DNA from: RBG-16-66-20 sp049651845 | GTDB taxonomy: Bacteria > Pseudomonadota > Gammaproteobacteria > Burkholderiales > SG8-39 | Assembly (NCBI GenBank): GCA_049651845.1 | Contig: JBASCW010000161.1 | Coordinates: 1 to 56,728, forward strand | Direction: 5' to 3' | Length of the DNA: 56,728 bases | Made by a program: the position numbers and the translations under genes | The notes under the pieces: generated by a model | What the model saw: only the letters and a program-made list of their open reading frames with translations | The model's database searches: none | Told to the model about the DNA's origin: nothing | Part shown: piece after piece, positions 9,205-17,618 of the stretch | Position numbering within the stretch: position 1 is the first letter of the stretch | How the letters are laid out: each line of letters begins with the position of its first letter

Positions 9205-9546
9205 ACGCCTCGTGAGGCCACGCTTCGAACCCTTTCAAGGCGAGCGCCACCAGGCGCGGTACGGGCTTGGCGCCGGTGTCGTAGTACGCGATCGTGCGGC
9301 GAGACAAACCGAGGCTGCGTGCTGCTTCGGCGAGAGAAAGTCCGTGTGCCGCGCGCCATGCGGAAGATTCGCCGCGTTCGCCGCCCCCACGTTTTCCTTT
9401 GCCCAGGCGAGCGCCTGGCGCAGCACCGCGGGCCCGACCGATCCGACGCTCACTGCGAGCCGCTCGATCGAAACGCTGCATCGGCCGCCCGGTGTTTCCA
9501 CATGGAAGTGCGGTTTACCGTGAGATAACGATGCAACTCGATCCAT
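9205..9546 (-). pseudogene. Frameshifted small HTH protein, antisense between cheD and cheB
   Basis: Read leftward from an ATG at 9546, one frame gives HGKPHFHVETPGGRCSVSIE and LRQALAWAKENVGAANAA. Near 9370 the coherent protein moves to another frame and continues AWRAAHGLSLAEAARSLGLS, then RRTIAYYDTGAKPVPRLVAL and ALKGFEAW. The second part is a clean Cro-type helix-turn-helix of the kind found at the C-terminus of small DUF2442/DUF4160-like proteins (family assignment tentative). The HTH frame has no stop in the expected place and runs on into cheD antisense, so the 3' end is also damaged or missing. A single-base error near 9370 would restore the joint but not the missing stop. Confidence 0.55.
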
Positions 9547-10628
9547 CCCTCCAAACTGCCGCGACGCACTGCATCAAGGTGCTGATCATCGACGATTCGG
9601 CGCTGGTGCGCAGTCTGATGACCGCCATCGTCGACAGCCAGCCGGACATGCGCGCGGTCGGCGCGGCGCCCAATCCCCTGGTGGCGCGCGAGATGATCCG
9701 CGCGCTCGACCCGGACGTGCTGACGCTGGACGTGGAAATGCCGAAAATGGACGGCATCGAATTCCTCGACCGGCTGATGCGCCTGCGGCCGATGCCGGTG
9801 CTGATGGTGTCCTCGCTCACCGAGCGCGGCGCCGAGGTGACGATGCGGGCGCTCGAACTGGGCGCGGTGGATTTCGTCACCAAGCCGAAGATCGGCATCG
9901 CCGAGGGCTTGAGCGGCTCGGCCGGCGACATCGCCGACAAGATCCGCATCGCTGCGCGCGCACGGGTCAAGCGCCACGCGCCGCCCGGCGCGGGCGCGCC
10001 GCGCAAGCCGATCGAGCGCGCCGGCTATTCCGGCACGGAAAAACTCGTCCTCATCGGCTCTTCCACCGGCGGGACCGAGGCGCTGCGCGAGCTGCTGCTC
10101 GACTTCCCGCCGGACTGCCCCGGCACGCTGATCGCGCAGCACATGCCGGCCGGATTCACGAAGAGTTTCGCCGACCGCCTGGACGGCCTGTGCCGCATCT
10201 CGGTCAAGGAAGCCCAGCACGGCGAACGGGTGCTGCCTGGGCACGCCTACATCGCGCCCGGGGACCGGCACCTGAGCTTGGTCCGAAGCGGCGCCAATTA
10301 CGTGACCCAGCTGTCGGACGAACCGCCGGTGAACCGCCACCGCCCATCGGTCGAGGTCCTGTTCCGCTCCGGGGCGCGTTTCGTCGGCGCCAACGCGATC
10401 GGCGTCATGCTGACCGGCATGGGCAAGGACGGCGCGCAGGCGATGCTGGAGCTGCGCCAGTCGGGCGCCTGGAACATCGCGCAGGACGAGGCGAGCTGCG
10501 TGGTGTTCGGCATGCCGCGCGAGGCGATCGCGCTGGGGGCCGTGGACGAGGTGCTGCCGCTCGGCGACATCGCCGGGCACGTGTTCAAGCGCCTGGGCGC
10601 GGGCGGCATGCGCGCAGTGCGGGTCTAG
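9531..10628 (+). CDS. cheB: Chemotaxis response regulator / methylesterase CheB
   Basis: CheB, activated by CheA, removes receptor methyl groups and can deamidate glutamines. The 365-residue protein has a receiver domain with the acidic pair D21-D22, phosphoacceptor D67 in LTLDVEMPKMDG and Lys118 in VTKPK. A linker leads to the methylesterase domain with GSSTGG (catalytic Ser178), IAQHMP (His204) and GMGKDGA (Asp300). All catalytic residues are present. The ATG at 9531 gives a normal N-terminus; the ribosome site is weak. The start overlaps the antisense broken HTH gene by 16 bases. Confidence 0.96.
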   Translation: MQLDPSLQTAATHCIKVLIIDDSALVRSLMTAIVDSQPDMRAVGAAPNPLVAREMIRALDPDVLTLDVEMPKMDGIEFLDRLMRLRPMPVLMVSSLTERGAEVTMRALELGAVDFVTKPKIGIAEGLSGSAGDIADKIRIAARARVKRHAPPGAGAPRKPIERAGYSGTEKLVLIGSSTGGTEALRELLLDFPPDCPGTLIAQHMPAGFTKSFADRLDGLCRISVKEAQHGERVLPGHAYIAPGDRHLSLVRSGANYVTQLSDEPPVNRHRPSVEVLFRSGARFVGANAIGVMLTGMGKDGAQAMLELRQSGAWNIAQDEASCVVFGMPREAIALGAVDEVLPLGDIAGHVFKRLGAGGMRAVRV

Positions 10629-10635
10629 GGCCGGC

Positions 10636-11313
10636 GTGGCCATGGGCGCATCCCGATCCAGCGCCGCCACCGAGCGCCCGCCAGCGCAGAACGGCGAGCC
10701 GGCCGTGGAGGAGAGCCTGGCCGCGCACACCAGGCGCGTGCTGCGGGCCAGGATGACGGCAGCGGCAGTTCGCGTGCTCGATCCCGGCATCGCCCTGCTG
10801 CAACGGCTGCGCACGGCAGCCGGCGGCACGCAGGATGCGGACAAGCCCGCGGCCGAACCCGCTGCACCCGCCCCCGCGCCTCGCAGGCGGATGCTCGTGG
10901 TTTGCGTCGGCGCGTTGCTGGTGGGCGGCGCGGGCGGGGCCGCGCTGTCGTTCAAGCTCTGGGAAAACATGCTCGTCCACATGGCGGCGGAATACCGCCT
11001 GCTGGAAGGCGAGTTGTCGGCGCAGTCCGATACCGCCGCCGCCGCGCGGCGGGAGCTCGACCAGGCGAACGCCGCGCGCGGCGATGCCGAGAAGAAACTC
11101 GCGGCGCTGCGTGCCGAACAGGCGAACTCCGCCGGCAGGCAGGAAGCAATCACCAAGCTGACCCCACAGCCCGACGTCGCGCGCCTGACCGACACGCGAG
11201 CGCCACAGCCCGCGGGGCGCCAGGCGCCTCCGCCCAAGCCGGTCGACTGCCAGGTGATCGCAGGCAACGACGTCAGTGCGCTGATGGACTGCATCCACAG
11301 GTTCAACCGCTAG
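10636..11313 (+). CDS. Membrane-anchored coiled-coil protein of unknown function
   Basis: I do not recognise this 225-residue protein. It has a polar Ala-rich N-terminus, one predicted membrane segment (about 86-106, LVVCVGALLVGGAGGAALSF) and then a probable coiled coil (about 112-160, rich in A, E, R, L). A Pro-rich stretch follows, and the protein ends with two Cys residues in PVDCQV and MDCIHRFNR. It is most likely an inner-membrane protein with the coiled coil outside or inside, topology unknown. It starts at GTG 10636 (alternative ATG 10642) just after cheB and runs into the EAL/HDOD gene, so it probably belongs to the chemotaxis transcript. Confidence 0.7.
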   Translation: MAMGASRSSAATERPPAQNGEPAVEESLAAHTRRVLRARMTAAAVRVLDPGIALLQRLRTAAGGTQDADKPAAEPAAPAPAPRRRMLVVCVGALLVGGAGGAALSFKLWENMLVHMAAEYRLLEGELSAQSDTAAAARRELDQANAARGDAEKKLAALRAEQANSAGRQEAITKLTPQPDVARLTDTRAPQPAGRQAPPPKPVDCQVIAGNDVSALMDCIHRFNR

Positions 11314-11338
11314 ACGCAGAGCCCGGGAACCGGCCCCG

Positions 11339-12604
11339 ATGGACCACGACACAAGCGTCCTGGATGCGCCCCCCGGCAATCCGATGGTCGATGCCGTGGA
11401 CGCCTATCTGGGGCGCCAGCCGATCGTCGATCGCGATGGCCGGCTGGTCGGCTATGAGCTGCTGTACCGCGGCGCCGACCGCGCCGCCGGCAACGTCGCC
11501 GCCACCTCCGACGTGGTCGTCAACCTGCTCAACGGCGTGGGGTTTGCCGATTCGCTCGGCCGGTTCCGCGGCAGCATCAACGTGTGCGCCGAATTCCTGC
11601 TCTCCGACACGGTCGAGCTGCTCTCGCCGGCGAGCGTGGTCTTGGAGATCCTGGAGAGCGTGCGCGCCACCCCCGAGCTATTGGCGCGCATCGGCGAGTT
11701 GCGCAAGCGCGGCTACTCGTTCGCGCTCGACGACGTCACCGCGCACACGGCGGACAATGCGCCGTTCCTGGCGCTCGTCGATTTCATCAAGGTGGACGTG
11801 CTCGCGGTGCCGGAGCAGTCGCTGGGCGCGCTGGTGCGCGGCCTGCAGGGCTGCCGCGGCAGGCTGGTCGCGGAGAAGGTCGAGGACGCCGCCGCGTTCG
11901 AGCGCTGTCTCGCGCTCGGATTCGAGCTGTTCCAGGGCTATCACTTCGCCAAGCCGCAGCTGCTCGCCGGCAAGCGCCCGGATCCGCAGCGCCTGCAGGT
12001 GCTGCGCCTGCTCAAGCTGGTCATGTCGGATGCCCCGCAGGCAGGCCTGGAGGAGGAGTTCAAGCGGCAGCCCGCGTTGACGGTCAACCTGCTGCGCCTG
12101 GTGAACAGCGCCGCGGCGGGATTCCGCGTGCGCTCGGCCTCGGTGCGCGACGCGTTGCTGCGCATCGGCCGGCGGCCGCTCGCGACCTGGCTGCAGTTGC
12201 TGGTCTACGGCATCAACGGCTCGATCGAGACGTCGGCGCTGTTCCGCACCGCGGCCGTGCGCGCGCGCCTGATGGAGTCGATCTCCCGCGCGATGCCGGG
12301 CGGCGCGCGGCACGCGGAGTGCGCGTTCTTGGTGGGCGTGCTGTCGCTGATGCCGCTCGCGCTCAATATGACGCCCGAAGCGCTGGCACAGGAGCTCCAT
12401 CTGGAGGGGACGGTGGCCGGCGCGTTGATCGCGTTCGAGGGCCCGATCGGCGACCTGCTCGCCATGGTGCAGTGCTACGAGGGCGGCGGCCGCGACGCGC
12501 TGGCCGAGTGGGCGGCGGTCGCCGACTGGCCGCCCGCGGGCGAGATCGTGCGCTTCGAACTCGAGGCGCAGGCCTGGGCCGGCAAGCTCGCGGGCGGAGG
12601 CTGA
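11339..12604 (+). CDS. EAL-like plus HDOD domain signalling protein
   Basis: This 421-residue protein is of the YuxH/CdgJ type. The N-terminal half (about 20-190) is EAL-like, beginning AYLGRQPIVDRDGRLVGYEL, with FALDDVT in place of the active-site DDFGTG, and FIKVDVLAV. The metal and general-base residues of true c-di-GMP phosphodiesterases are not preserved, so it should be catalytically inactive (family knowledge). The C-terminal half is an HDOD domain (about 195-390, with QPALTVNLLRLVNSAA and RDALLRIGRRPLATWLQLL). Such proteins act as scaffolds or regulators of motility and c-di-GMP signalling. It ends the plus-strand chemotaxis set; a G+C-rich hairpin follows. Confidence 0.9.
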   Translation: MDHDTSVLDAPPGNPMVDAVDAYLGRQPIVDRDGRLVGYELLYRGADRAAGNVAATSDVVVNLLNGVGFADSLGRFRGSINVCAEFLLSDTVELLSPASVVLEILESVRATPELLARIGELRKRGYSFALDDVTAHTADNAPFLALVDFIKVDVLAVPEQSLGALVRGLQGCRGRLVAEKVEDAAAFERCLALGFELFQGYHFAKPQLLAGKRPDPQRLQVLRLLKLVMSDAPQAGLEEEFKRQPALTVNLLRLVNSAAAGFRVRSASVRDALLRIGRRPLATWLQLLVYGINGSIETSALFRTAAVRARLMESISRAMPGGARHAECAFLVGVLSLMPLALNMTPEALAQELHLEGTVAGALIAFEGPIGDLLAMVQCYEGGGRDALAEWAAVADWPPAGEIVRFELEAQAWAGKLAGGG

Positions 12605-12605
12605 G

Positions 12606-12629
12606 CCGCCGCCGCGCCTCAGGCGGCGG
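12606..12629. terminator. Hairpin between convergent genes
   Basis: An exact 8-base inverted repeat (CCGCCGCC at 12606-12613, GGCGGCGG at 12622-12629) with an 8-base loop lies just after the stop of the EAL/HDOD gene. It overlaps the 3' end of the convergent receiver-GGDEF-EAL gene. It could terminate or stabilise both transcripts. No T-tract follows on either strand, so a Rho-independent role is not proven. Confidence 0.45.
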
Positions 12630-14391
12630 TGGCGATGCGGGCGCCGCCGTATAGCGCCATCGGCACAAGCACGGTCGCGTCGGGGTCCGACTCGCCCGGC
12701 AGCGCGATGCACTCGCGCGTGAACGCCTCCACCGACAGCGGCCGGCTCAGGTAATAGCCCTGCATGCGCTCGATGCCCTCGTCGGAGAGCAGCTGGAGCT
12801 GTTCGGCGGTTTCGACCCCCTCGGCGACCACCTGGATCTTGAGCGCGCGGGCGAGGGCGACGACGGTGTGCACGATGCTCAGGCTGTCGCCGTCGCCCGG
12901 CAGTTCCTTGATGAAGGAGCGGTCGATCTTGAGCACGTCGATCGGGAAGCGCCGCAGGTAGCTGAGCGAAGAGTAGCCGGTGCCGAAATCGTCGATTGCG
13001 ATCCGCACCCCCATGTTCTTCAGGCTGCGCAGCGTCGCGATGGCGTGCCCGGCGTCCTGCATCGCCACCGTTTCGGTGATCTCGATCTCGAGCAACTCGG
13101 GCGCGAGCGCCGATTCCTCGAGCGCGAACCTGATCCGCTCCTGGATGTGCTCGTCGCGGAACTGCGCGGCCGAGAAGTTCACCGAAACCGCGAGCGGCTT
13201 GCGGCCCGGCCGCTGCCATTCGCGGGCCTGCCGGCAGGCGCGCCGCAGGACCCAGTCGCCGATCTCGACGATCTGCCCGGTCTCGTCGGCGAGCGGAATG
13301 AACTGGTCCGGCGGCACGACACCGAAGCGCGGATGGCGCCAGCGAATCAGCGCTTCGGCCGCGCCGACCCGCTGGGAGCCTATCTCGTACATCGGCTGGT
13401 ACACGAGGAACAGCTCGTCGCGCTCGACCGCGTGGTGCAAGGCGTTCTCCAGCTGCAACCGCGTGCTCGCGCCGAGCGAAAGGTCCGGGTCGAAGAGCTC
13501 GATCCGGTTGCGGCCATTTTTCTTGGCCGAGGCCATGGCGCGCTCCGCCCCGTGCAGCAGGAGATCCGCGTCGCGGCCGTGGTCCGGCAGCAGCGCGCAG
13601 CCCACGCTGGCCGTCAGGAACAGCTCCTGCCCGTTCTGGTGGAACGGCGCCGAGAACGCGTCCAACAGACGTTGCGCCCGGTCGCGGGCTTCGGCGGCGT
13701 TCGCAACGGCCCCGAGCAGGCAGGAGAAGCGGTCGCCGGTCAGCCTGGCGAGCACGTCCGAGGCGCCGAGCGAGGCCTGCAGGCGGCTGGCGACCTGCTT
13801 GAGCAGGGCGTCGCCGGTGGCGAAGCCGAACGAATCGTTGATGCGCATGAAGCGGTCGATGTCGATGCACGCCACGGCGCCCGTGCCGGCGCCGGCGGCG
13901 CGCGACTGAATCTTCTGCGCGACCAGGTTGCGGTTGGGCAGCCCGGTGAGCTCGTCGAACAGCGACATGGTGCGCGCCGCGCGCTCGGCTCTCTCCTTGG
14001 CCCGGCGCAGTTGCGCGTTGCGCAGCTCGCGCCGCACCACCGGCAGCAGGCGCTGGGGGTCGGACTTGTACAGATAGTCCTCGGCGCCGCCGCTCATGGC
14101 GGCGATGCCTTTTTCGTGGTCGTAGTCCCCGGAATAGACGATGAACGGGGTGTCGCGCTGGACGTCGCGCAGCACCTTGAGCGCGCGCACGGAATCGAAT
14201 CGCGGCATCGAATGGTCCGAGATCACCAGGTCCCAGTCCTGGTCGCGCAGCGCCGACAGCATGGTCTGCTCGGTATCGACCCGGCGGAACGCGGCATTGG
14301 GGATGGCGCGCGACAGGTCGCGCGAGATCAGCAGGCTGTCGTCTTCGGAGTCGTCTACGATGAGGATGCGCGTCTGTTCGCTCATATCCAT
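12619..14391 (-). CDS. Receiver-GGDEF-EAL response regulator (c-di-GMP phosphodiesterase)
   Basis: This is a 590-residue cytoplasmic response regulator. The receiver domain (about 7-125) has acidic residues D14-D15, phosphoacceptor D59 in VISDHSMP and K109. A helical linker leads to a GGDEF domain (about 140-300), where the signature reads TGDRF (218-222), so diguanylate cyclase activity is unlikely. The EAL domain (about 315-570) is intact: EALIRW (346-351), EITET (437-441), DDFGTGYSS (467-475), KIDRSF and AEGVET. It should therefore hydrolyse c-di-GMP, perhaps with GTP sensing by the degenerate GGDEF (family knowledge). The ATG at 14385 is an alternative start. It is convergent with the EAL/HDOD gene and divergent from the broken receiver/PAS gene. 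Confidence 0.93.
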   Translation of the reverse strand: MDMSEQTRILIVDDSEDDSLLISRDLSRAIPNAAFRRVDTEQTMLSALRDQDWDLVISDHSMPRFDSVRALKVLRDVQRDTPFIVYSGDYDHEKGIAAMSGGAEDYLYKSDPQRLLPVVRRELRNAQLRRAKERAERAARTMSLFDELTGLPNRNLVAQKIQSRAAGAGTGAVACIDIDRFMRINDSFGFATGDALLKQVASRLQASLGASDVLARLTGDRFSCLLGAVANAAEARDRAQRLLDAFSAPFHQNGQELFLTASVGCALLPDHGRDADLLLHGAERAMASAKKNGRNRIELFDPDLSLGASTRLQLENALHHAVERDELFLVYQPMYEIGSQRVGAAEALIRWRHPRFGVVPPDQFIPLADETGQIVEIGDWVLRRACRQAREWQRPGRKPLAVSVNFSAAQFRDEHIQERIRFALEESALAPELLEIEITETVAMQDAGHAIATLRSLKNMGVRIAIDDFGTGYSSLSYLRRFPIDVLKIDRSFIKELPGDGDSLSIVHTVVALARALKIQVVAEGVETAEQLQLLSDEGIERMQGYYLSRPLSVEAFTRECIALPGESDPDATVLVPMALYGGARIATAA

Positions 14392-14614
14392 GATCTTCTT
14401 CTGTCCCCCGCCGGCCCGTAGGACGCGACCTGCCCGATCGGCTTCTCTGTCAGCCGCCTCTGGTCTCTTTCGGCAGCTCCGGGCGGATCTTTAGGACGCG
14501 TTTCCGGGCCGCGAGCGCCGCCCCCCCCGCCCGGGGTGGCGTCGCCGGGCTGGAGCATTCCGCCGCTGCGCCGCTAACTCCCTGAGCCAACAAGAAGATT
14601 GCTGAGGGCCAGGG

Positions 14615-15814
14615 GTGGAGGGTCAGACGCTGTCCGTGCAGGCCGATCCGGCGAAGCCGGCGGTCGAGGTTGTCTTTGTCGCGCATCCGGAAGGGGAAGT
14701 GCGCGCCTACAAGCAGGCGATCGAGCCGCTGGGCCATGCGTTTCATTATCGGCAGGTTTCCGGTTCCGGCGATCTGCGGTCGCTGCTGGCCGGCGGCGGC
14801 ATCAAGATCGTGCTGCTGCGCGCTGAGACCGAGGAACCGGAGCTGCGAGCGGCGGTCGCCGCCTGCGCGGCCGTCGCCGACCGGGCTTCCGCGATCGTCG
14901 TTGCCACGCACGCGCGCGAGGAGTGCGCCGTCGCGCTGATGCGCTCGGGCGTCAGCGACTAGATCCTCAAGGACTACATGCACCGGCTGCGCTGGGCGGT
15001 GCAAAGGGAGATATCGCGCCTGCACCGGCGACAGCGGGCTCTGGCGGCCGAACGGCATGCGCGTCGCACGGAATCCCGCATGGCCACGCTGCTGGACATG
15101 GCGCCCGACGCCGTCATCGGACACCGGATCGTCGTGCTCGACAAGAGCGCCGAGCGGATCTTCGGCTACGCGGCTGCGGAAGCCGTGGGGCGGCCCCTCG
15201 AGATGCCGATGCCCGCGCGCTTCGGCGCTTACCACCGCCCTCAGGTCGAGTCGTTCGCGCACGACTCGACTCACTCGAAAGAGATGGGTTCCCGCAGCGG
15301 ATTGGTCGGAGTGAGGAAAGACGGCACGGAATTTCCCGCCGGGGCCTCGATTTCCATGCTGGAGGACGACTCGGGCAGGCCGTTCTTCGCGGTGTTGCGC
15401 GATGTCACCGAAAAGAGGCGCGCAGCGCAGGAGATCGAGCACCGGGCCACGCATGACCCGTTGACGGGCTTGCCGAACCGGGCGCTGTTCGACGACCGGC
15501 TTTCCCAGGCGCTGAGAATGGGCGAGCGAGGGGAAACGCGGGTCGCGCTGCTGTTCGTCGCTCTCGACGGATTCAAGCAGATCAACGACACTCTGGGGCA
15601 CGCGGCCGGGGACGAACTGCTGTGTCAGGTCGCTCGACGGATCCGGCAAACGGTGCGCCGCTCGGACACGGTGGCGCGCCTCGGCGGCGACGAATTCGCC
15701 GTCATACTGGAGATCGAAGCCGATCGCGCCATGTATGTCGCGAAAGCGTCCGGAAAGAACGGCTTCCGGTATCACTTGCCGGAATTTCCGGTAGATATCG
15801 GCTGCCGGAGTTGA
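14615..15814 (+). pseudogene. Broken receiver/PAS/GGDEF signalling gene
   Basis: One frame encodes a receiver-like segment (VEVVFVAHPEGEVRAYKQAI through MRSGVSD), then TAG at 14960-14962. The same frame continues at once with ILKDYMHRLRWAVQREISRL, a PAS domain (LLDMAPDAVIG, ERIFGYAAAEAVGRPLEM, ...FFAVLRDVTEKRRAA) and a GGDEF domain (DPLTGLPNRALFDDRL, ...ARLGGDEFAVILE). The position of the stop corresponds to the aromatic residue of the usual D-Y-[IL]-x-K motif, so TAC or TAT to TAG is the likely change. After GGDEFAVILE the text jumps to ADRAMYVAKASGKNGFRYH, so about 60-70 residues of the cyclase core are deleted. The start GTG 14615 is uncertain. Two independent lesions make it a pseudogene. 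Confidence 0.88.
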
Positions 15815-15837
15815 ACGTTCCAATCGCGGACATTCCC

Positions 15838-15843
15838 TATAAT
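15838..15843 (+). promoter_or_regulatory. -10-like TATAAT upstream of the first catabolic operon
   Basis: A perfect TATAAT lies about 75 bases upstream of the NTF2-like gene, in the gap after the broken GGDEF gene. No good -35 stands at 16-18 bases (TTGAAC at 15811 is 21 bases away), so this is a candidate promoter only. Confidence 0.3.
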
Positions 15844-15916
15844 TTGCCCTGCACTCGCGAAACGATGCGCAGAGACGGGTTCGCCGCAGACTGCAGTCAC
15901 CGCCACTTCTGAAGCC

Positions 15917-16333
15917 ATGAGCTGGAAGAAGACCGACCTCGAACCGCTTAGGGACGAGCAGGCGATCCGCGACGTCGTCGCGACGCGCGAAACCGCCTGG
16001 AACGCGGGCGACACCGTCGCCTATTCGCAGCTGCTCACCGAGGATGCCGACATCGTCAGCGCCACCGGGCGACCGGCGCGCGGGCGGGATGCGCTGCTCA
16101 AGCTGTTCGCCGAGCAGCACGCCAACGTGTACGCCGGCGTGCGCACGCACACGAACGTGACGCACGTGCGCATGCTGAGCCCCGGCGTCGCCCTGGCCGA
16201 CGTCAGCTACGAGCTCGAGGGCGGCAAGGTGGACGCGATCCGCAAGGGCCTGATGGCCTTCATCCTGCGCAAGGACGCCGCTGGCCGCTGGCGCATCGCG
16301 GCGATCCGCAGCGTTCCGGAGAGAACCTCATGA
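15917..16333 (+). CDS. NTF2-like (SnoaL/DUF4440-type) protein
   Basis: This small cytoplasmic protein (138 residues) has the cone-shaped NTF2-like fold. Visible marks are an N-terminal helix EQAIRDVVATRETAWNAGD, a YSQLLTEDADIVSATG segment, and strands ending with GRWRIAAIRSV. Such proteins serve as small isomerases, dehydratases, or ligand-binding or accessory proteins; the substrate is unknown. It overlaps the SDR gene by four bases (ATGA) and opens an operon of oxidative enzymes, so it probably takes part in the same pathway. Confidence 0.8.
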   Translation: MSWKKTDLEPLRDEQAIRDVVATRETAWNAGDTVAYSQLLTEDADIVSATGRPARGRDALLKLFAEQHANVYAGVRTHTNVTHVRMLSPGVALADVSYELEGGKVDAIRKGLMAFILRKDAAGRWRIAAIRSVPERTS

Positions 16334-17121
16334 CGAGCGACCTGTTTTCCCTCAAGGGGCGCACCGCGCTCATCACCGGCGGGTCGCGCGGCATCGGCAG
16401 GATGATCGCCGCGGGCTTCATCGCGCAGGGCGCGAAGGTCTACATCTCCTCGCGCAAGGCGAACGTCTGCGAGAAGACGGCGGCCGAGTTGTCAAAGGGC
16501 GGGGGAGTCTGCGTCGCGCTGCCGCTGGACGCCTCCAGCGTGGCGGGCGCGCAGGCGCTCGCCAAGGCCTACGCCGCGAAGGAATCGAAGCTCGACATCC
16601 TGGTCAACAACGCGGGCGCGGCCTGGCTGGAGAAGTTCGACCAGTTCCCGGAGAAGGGCTGGGACAAGGTGATGGATCTCAACCTCAAGACGCCGTTCTT
16701 CCTCACCCAGGCGCTCGCGCCGCAGTTGCGCGCGGCGGCGAGCAAGGAGCGGCCGGCGAAGGCGATCAACATCGCCTCCATCGACGGCGTTTCGGCGAAT
16801 CCGCAGGAGACCTATTCCTACCATGCGAGCAAGGCGGGCCTCATCCACCTCACGCGCCGCATGGCGCTGCGGCTGATCGAGGACCACATCGTGATGTCCG
16901 CGATTGCGCCTGGCGCGTTCGCGTCGGACATGAACACCGTTGCGCGCGACCAGGGCGAGGAGGTCGCGAAGCGCATCCCCGCCAGGCGCATCGGCAGGGA
17001 CGACGACATGGCCGGCGCCGCGATCTACCTCGCATCGCGGGCGGGCGACTACGTGGTCGGCGCTACGCTGGTGGTAGACGGCGGCTTGAGCGACGCGCGC
17101 GGCGGCGGCGGGGCGGTTTAG
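16330..17121 (+). CDS. Short-chain dehydrogenase/reductase (SDR)
   Basis: This is an NAD(P)-dependent oxidoreductase of 263 residues, the usual size for classical SDRs. It has the nucleotide-binding motif TGGSRGIGR (about 17-25), NNAG at about 92-95, a catalytic Ser in NIASIDG, and the YSYHASK motif with the catalytic Tyr and Lys. It should oxidise or reduce an alcohol/ketone intermediate; the substrate cannot be told. It is translationally coupled to the NTF2-like gene and followed after 29 bases by a VOC protein. Confidence 0.93.
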   Translation: MTSDLFSLKGRTALITGGSRGIGRMIAAGFIAQGAKVYISSRKANVCEKTAAELSKGGGVCVALPLDASSVAGAQALAKAYAAKESKLDILVNNAGAAWLEKFDQFPEKGWDKVMDLNLKTPFFLTQALAPQLRAAASKERPAKAINIASIDGVSANPQETYSYHASKAGLIHLTRRMALRLIEDHIVMSAIAPGAFASDMNTVARDQGEEVAKRIPARRIGRDDDMAGAAIYLASRAGDYVVGATLVVDGGLSDARGGGGAV

Positions 17122-17150
17122 CTGCATAATTCAGCCGCAAAGGAGACTGC

Positions 17151-17618
17151 ATGCCGCTGACCGAACTGAATCACTACTTCGTGCGTGCCAACGACCTGGA
17201 GAAGACGAAGGATTTCTACGTCAACGTCCTCGGCTTCGAGGTGATGCCGCGGCCCAATTTCCCGTTTCCGGGCTACTGGCTCGGCATCAACGGCAAGATC
17301 CAGGTGCACATGGGGCCGGCGGGCATCCCCAACCAGGAGATGTACTACCTCGGCACGCCGAAGAACGCCTCGACCGACCACGCCGGCGTGGTGGACCACA
17401 TCGCCTTCCTCGCTTCCGAGCCGCAGGAGTTCGTGCGGCGCTTCAAGCAGCTCGGCCTGCATTACCGGCCGCGCAGCCTGCCGGAGTCCGAGCTGTTCCA
17501 GCTGTTCATCAAGGACCCGAACGGCCTCACCATCGAGCTGAACTTCTTCGGCATCAAGGCGGCGCCCGACTGGGGGGGCGAGGACTATTCCAAGATGGAG
17601 CGGGTAGCCGGCGCATGA
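17151..17618 (+). CDS. VOC (glyoxalase/bleomycin-resistance/dioxygenase) superfamily protein
   Basis: This single VOC domain of 155 residues begins PLTELNHYFVRANDLEKTKDFYVNVLGFEV. Likely metal ligands are His in LNHYF, His in VHMG, His in DHIAFLA and Glu in TIELNFFG. AAAGGAG stands well placed before the ATG. It may be a lyase, isomerase or extradiol-type dioxygenase subunit; none can be chosen. It is clearly related to the VOC protein at 26892-27347 and overlaps the next gene by four bases. Confidence 0.9.
   Translation: MPLTELNHYFVRANDLEKTKDFYVNVLGFEVMPRPNFPFPGYWLGINGKIQVHMGPAGIPNQEMYYLGTPKNASTDHAGVVDHIAFLASEPQEFVRRFKQLGLHYRPRSLPESELFQLFIKDPNGLTIELNFFGIKAAPDWGGEDYSKMERVAGA

Noticed and set aside
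12868..14421. Long plus-strand open frame of 517 codons antisense to the receiver-GGDEF-EAL gene
   Set aside because: It is rich in Arg, Ala, His and Val without any domain, and arises from the codon bias of the real gene on the other strand.
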